Source: VFBF01 sp034440275 (GTDB lineage: Bacteria; Pseudomonadota; Alphaproteobacteria; Caulobacterales; Aquidulcibacteraceae). Taken from it: DNA of 8,275 nucleotides. How positions within the stretch are numbered: the first letter of the stretch is position 1; each line of letters begins with the position of its first letter. The stretch spans positions 1-8,275 of the forward strand of contig JAWXBS010000165.1 of the NCBI GenBank assembly GCA_034440275.1, read 5' to 3'. The translations under genes were made by a program, and so were the position numbers. The notes below the pieces were generated by a model, which ran no database searches, was not told the origin of the DNA, and was given only the letters and a program-made list of their open reading frames with translations. Below are positions 6,457-8,275 of the stretch, piece after piece.

Positions 6457-7184
6457 CAGCGTCGCCGCGTGAAGAATGGCACGACCGTTCCCTGATCGCG
6501 ATGACGCCCGCCCATGCCCGCCGCGAAGAAGGCGGCTGCAGCGCTGACGAGCAGCGAAGCGGCGGCCACGAAGGCTGCAATGATGCTCATGCGACGTGCG
6601 ACCTCGGCGCGGGCTTCTTCGGCCTGCGTGAGTTCGGACCCGACCGCGTCGCCAACAGTTGCGTCGCCATCACCAGCCGCCACGGCCGCGGCGGCATCGC
6701 CGACTTGCGCGGCGACGGTCGCTGTCGCTGCGGGCTCACCTTCGCGCGCAGCAAGCGCCCCCGCGCCGCCGAGCGCTGACGCTGCGAGCACGGCTCCTAC
6801 CAGCGCGCCCGTGGCCCAGACAAGCAGACCGTGCAGACCGTCGCGCACGTCGACTTCGTGTTCGGTGCCATCGTTGATGCGGCGGCGCAATCTGCCCGTG
6901 ACATAGCCTCCGGCCATGAAGGACGACACCTGCACCCATACAATCCAGAGACCCGCCGCGACGACGAATGCCACCACGCTCACGCCCTCGCCTTCGCGGG
7001 GTGAGCTCAATCCAAGGCCGAGCGCGGCGCCGAAGGTCAACAGGACAAAGGAAATGGCGGTCGCGAGGACGGCGCCTGCGAACACCGCGGCCCAATCCAC
7101 ATAGGAGTGGTCAGAACTGGTAGGGGTAGCCACCGCAGGACCTGGTCCGACGGTGACGAGGACGGCGTCTTTTGACTCGATCAT
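6453..7184 (-). CDS. four-helix integral membrane protein, alphaproteobacterial family of unknown function
   Basis: The product has 243 residues starting at ATG 7184. Predicted membrane helices lie at about 31-58 (WAAVFAGAVLATAISFVLLT), 68-92, 117-139 and 198-222. Conserved-looking pieces are FMAGGYVTGRLRRR (89-102) and DVRDGLHGLLVWATGALVGA (112-131), which I recall from uncharacterised alphaproteobacterial membrane proteins. An Ala/Glu/Asp-rich loop of about 55 residues separates helices 3 and 4, and the basic tail ends FFTRRRW. No catalytic motif was seen. The start has no strong Shine-Dalgarno and lies 24 bases after the stop of the 24-aa gene, which suggests co-transcription and perhaps translational coupling. 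With the EcfG-type promoter upstream of that small gene, a role in the envelope part of the general stress response is inferred. Function is otherwise unknown. Confidence 0.8.
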   Translation of the reverse strand: MIESKDAVLVTVGPGPAVATPTSSDHSYVDWAAVFAGAVLATAISFVLLTFGAALGLGLSSPREGEGVSVVAFVVAAGLWIVWVQVSSFMAGGYVTGRLRRRINDGTEHEVDVRDGLHGLLVWATGALVGAVLAASALGGAGALAAREGEPAATATVAAQVGDAAAAVAAGDGDATVGDAVGSELTQAEEARAEVARRMSIIAAFVAAASLLVSAAAAFFAAGMGGRHRDQGTVVPFFTRRRW

Positions 7185-7208
7185 GGTGTATGGTCCGCTT
7201 TCAGAAGT

Positions 7209-7283
7209 TCAACGCAAACCGACGAACGAGAGAATCGCGAGCACGATCACGACCGCGCCGACCAGATAGACGATGGAATTCAT
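7209..7283 (-). CDS. 24-aa single-helix membrane microprotein
   Basis: ATG 7283 to TGA 7209-7211 encodes 24 residues beginning MNSIVYLVGAVVIVLAIL and ending SFVGLR, almost entirely hydrophobic: one membrane helix with a C-terminal Arg. A near-perfect Shine-Dalgarno GGGAGG (7294-7289) stands 5 bases before the ATG, and an EcfG-type promoter lies about 45 bases upstream. I recall very similar short peptides (MNSI-Y-VG...VLSF.GLR) in other alphaproteobacteria, which supports a real gene, but cannot confirm this here. The 243-aa membrane protein starts 24 bases after its stop, so the two probably form one transcript. It may modulate or partner a membrane protein; no function is known to me. Confidence 0.75.
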   Translation of the reverse strand: MNSIVYLVGAVVIVLAILSFVGLR

Positions 7284-7288
7284 GGAAG

Positions 7289-7294
7289 CCTCCC
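7289..7294 (-). promoter_or_regulatory. strong Shine-Dalgarno GGGAGG for the 24-aa gene
   Basis: On the minus strand GGGAGG precedes ATG 7283 by 5 bases. It is among the strongest ribosome binding sites in the window, and it is a main reason for calling such a short gene. Confidence 0.75.
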
Positions 7295-7326
7295 GACGCG
7301 CCGTTCGCGACGCTCACAAGGCCCCA

Positions 7327-7351
7327 AACGCCTGGATCATGGCCGGGTTCC
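7327..7351 (-). promoter_or_regulatory. EcfG-type general stress response promoter (GGAAC-N16-CGTT)
   Basis: On the minus strand GGAAC (7351-7347) is followed after exactly 16 bases by CGTT (7330-7327), the alphaproteobacterial EcfG consensus with GGAAC at -35 and CGTT near -10. The predicted transcript start near 7320 gives a 5' leader of about 35 bases before the 24-aa gene. The element lies in the noncoding gap between rpoH and that gene and points the right way, so a chance match is unlikely. Confidence 0.75.
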
Positions 7352-7416
7352 CTGAGTGCGCGCCGCGCAAGGATGCGTCTGGCGGACTGACGGAGGGTCG
7401 GTTTTGCGGCGCCTGC

Positions 7417-8275
7417 TCAGATCAGCCCCGCCGCAACAGGATCCCCGACGAGGTCCAGCAGCGCACGCCGGAGCTTTTCCATGGCGCCTTGCTCGATCTG
7501 GCGCACGCGCTCCTTCGAGACCCCAAGCCGCCGCCCCAACGATTCCAGCGTGACGACATTGTCCTCTTCCAGCCGCCGCTCGCGGATGATGAGGCGCTCG
7601 CGTTCGTTCAGCCGACCAAGCGCTGCTTCCACCCAACGAACGCGGGCTTCCCCGTCGCGTCGGTGCATGGTCTCCACGTCGGGTGTCATCGCCTCGTCGG
7701 GCAGAACATCCTGCCAGTCACCGCCGCCAGCCTCGCCGAGCGGCGCGTTCAACGAGCGGTCCGGTCCGGACATGCGTGCCGCCATGGCCTCCACTTCGGC
7801 CTCCGAAACGCGCAGCTTGTGCGCGACGAAGGTGCGCGTCGCGCGCGTGAGATGGTCTCCCGTGTCGTTGATCTTCGCGCGCAGGCGGCGAAGATTGAAG
7901 AACAGCGATTTCTGCGCCGACGTCGTGCCCGTGCGCACGATAGACCAGTTGCGCAGGATGTAGTCCTGGATGGCCGCGCGGATCCACCAGGCGGCGTAGG
8001 TCGAGAAACGCACGCCGCGCTCAGGATCGAAGCGTGCCGCCGCCTGCATGAGCCCGACATTGCCCTCCTGCACGAGTTCCGAAGTCGGCAGGCCGTAGTT
8101 GCGAAACTTCGACGCCATCGCCACCACAAGTCGGAGGTAGGCGCTCGTGAGCGTGTGCAGCGCCGCCTCGTCGCCATTCACGCGCCACCGGCGGGCAAGG
8201 TCGGTTTCGTCTTCGGCGCCCAGCATCGGAATGCGCATGGTCTGGCGCGCGTAGCTGCGGGTCGCGGTCTGGAAC
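7417..8275 (-). CDS. rpoH: RNA polymerase sigma-32 factor RpoH (RpoH2-like), start beyond the right window edge
   Basis: The frame is open from the right edge to TGA at 7419-7417. An ATG at 8238 is available, but the residues before it (FQTATRSYARQT) align with the N-terminal helix that precedes PML in other RpoH proteins, so the true start is probably outside the window. Numbering from Met 8238: region 2 spans about 30-100, with LVQEGNVGLMQAAARFDPERGVRFSTYAAWWIRAAIQDYI at 55-94; the RpoH box is QKSLFFNLRR (109-118), specific to heat-shock sigma factors; the region 4.2 helix-turn-helix is LGRRLGVSKERVRQIEQGAMEKL (234-256). RNWSIVRTGTTSAQKSLFF resembles the RpoH2 branch of alphaproteobacteria (oxidative and photooxidative stress) more than the main heat-shock RpoH1. 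RpoH directs RNA polymerase to chaperone and protease promoters. No intrinsic terminator was seen before the EcfG promoter downstream. The sigma-32 assignment is firm; the RpoH2 subtype is from memory of the family. Confidence 0.93.
   Translation of the reverse strand, partial: FQTATRSYARQTMRIPMLGAEDETDLARRWRVNGDEAALHTLTSAYLRLVVAMASKFRNYGLPTSELVQEGNVGLMQAAARFDPERGVRFSTYAAWWIRAAIQDYILRNWSIVRTGTTSAQKSLFFNLRRLRAKINDTGDHLTRATRTFVAHKLRVSEAEVEAMAARMSGPDRSLNAPLGEAGGGDWQDVLPDEAMTPDVETMHRRDGEARVRWVEAALGRLNERERLIIRERRLEEDNVVTLESLGRRLGVSKERVRQIEQGAMEKLRRALLDLVGDPVAAGLI

Noticed and set aside
7316..7342. Tiny minus-strand ATG frame (8 codons, MIQAFGAL) in the rpoH downstream gap
   Set aside because: It overlaps the spacer and -10 of the EcfG promoter and has no Shine-Dalgarno.

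Overview
The window is dense, GC-rich (roughly two-thirds G+C by eye) bacterial chromosome and looks alphaproteobacterial. The grounds are an RpoH2-type heat-shock sigma factor, an exact match to the alphaproteobacterial EcfG general-stress promoter, and membrane and nuclease-like families typical of that class. The genus cannot be fixed; a Caulobacterales/Hyphomonadaceae-like organism is a guess. No insertion sequence, prophage, CRISPR array or other sign of recent transfer was seen, and no gene-free stretch exceeds about 300 bases.

Left part (1-3398, + strand): the 3' part of a SelO-family protein AMPylase, cut by the window edge, then a Tat-exported PhoX/DUF839 phosphatase. A two-half-site sequence resembling a PhoB box sits between them, which suggests phosphate-starvation control of phoX.

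Middle (3395-5437, - strand): a 611-aa membrane protein converges on phoX and shares a CTAG with its stop. It has a two-helix potassium-channel-like N-terminus, two Rossmann/RCK-like domains and a C-terminal RyR (ryanodine-receptor repeat) domain. Upstream of it is tRNA-Arg(CCU) with an encoded CCA.

Right part: a + strand lipoprotein (5507-6442) joins a degenerate staphylococcal-nuclease fold to a C-terminal OB-fold-like domain. It converges, across a small hairpin holding both stop codons, on a - strand two-gene unit: a 24-aa single-helix microprotein (7209-7283) followed by a 243-aa four-helix membrane protein (6453-7184). That unit has a textbook EcfG promoter (GGAAC-N16-CGTT). The last gene (7417-8275, -) is rpoH, whose start lies beyond the right edge.

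Several genes fit stress and envelope physiology: SelO (linked to redox stress in other organisms), the EcfG-driven membrane unit, rpoH and an ion-channel-like sensor. They are not one operon, and no single new multi-gene system is evident. The most interesting items are the RyR-containing channel-like protein, the EcfG-controlled microprotein/membrane-protein pair, the nuclease fold without catalytic residues, and the putative Pho box.
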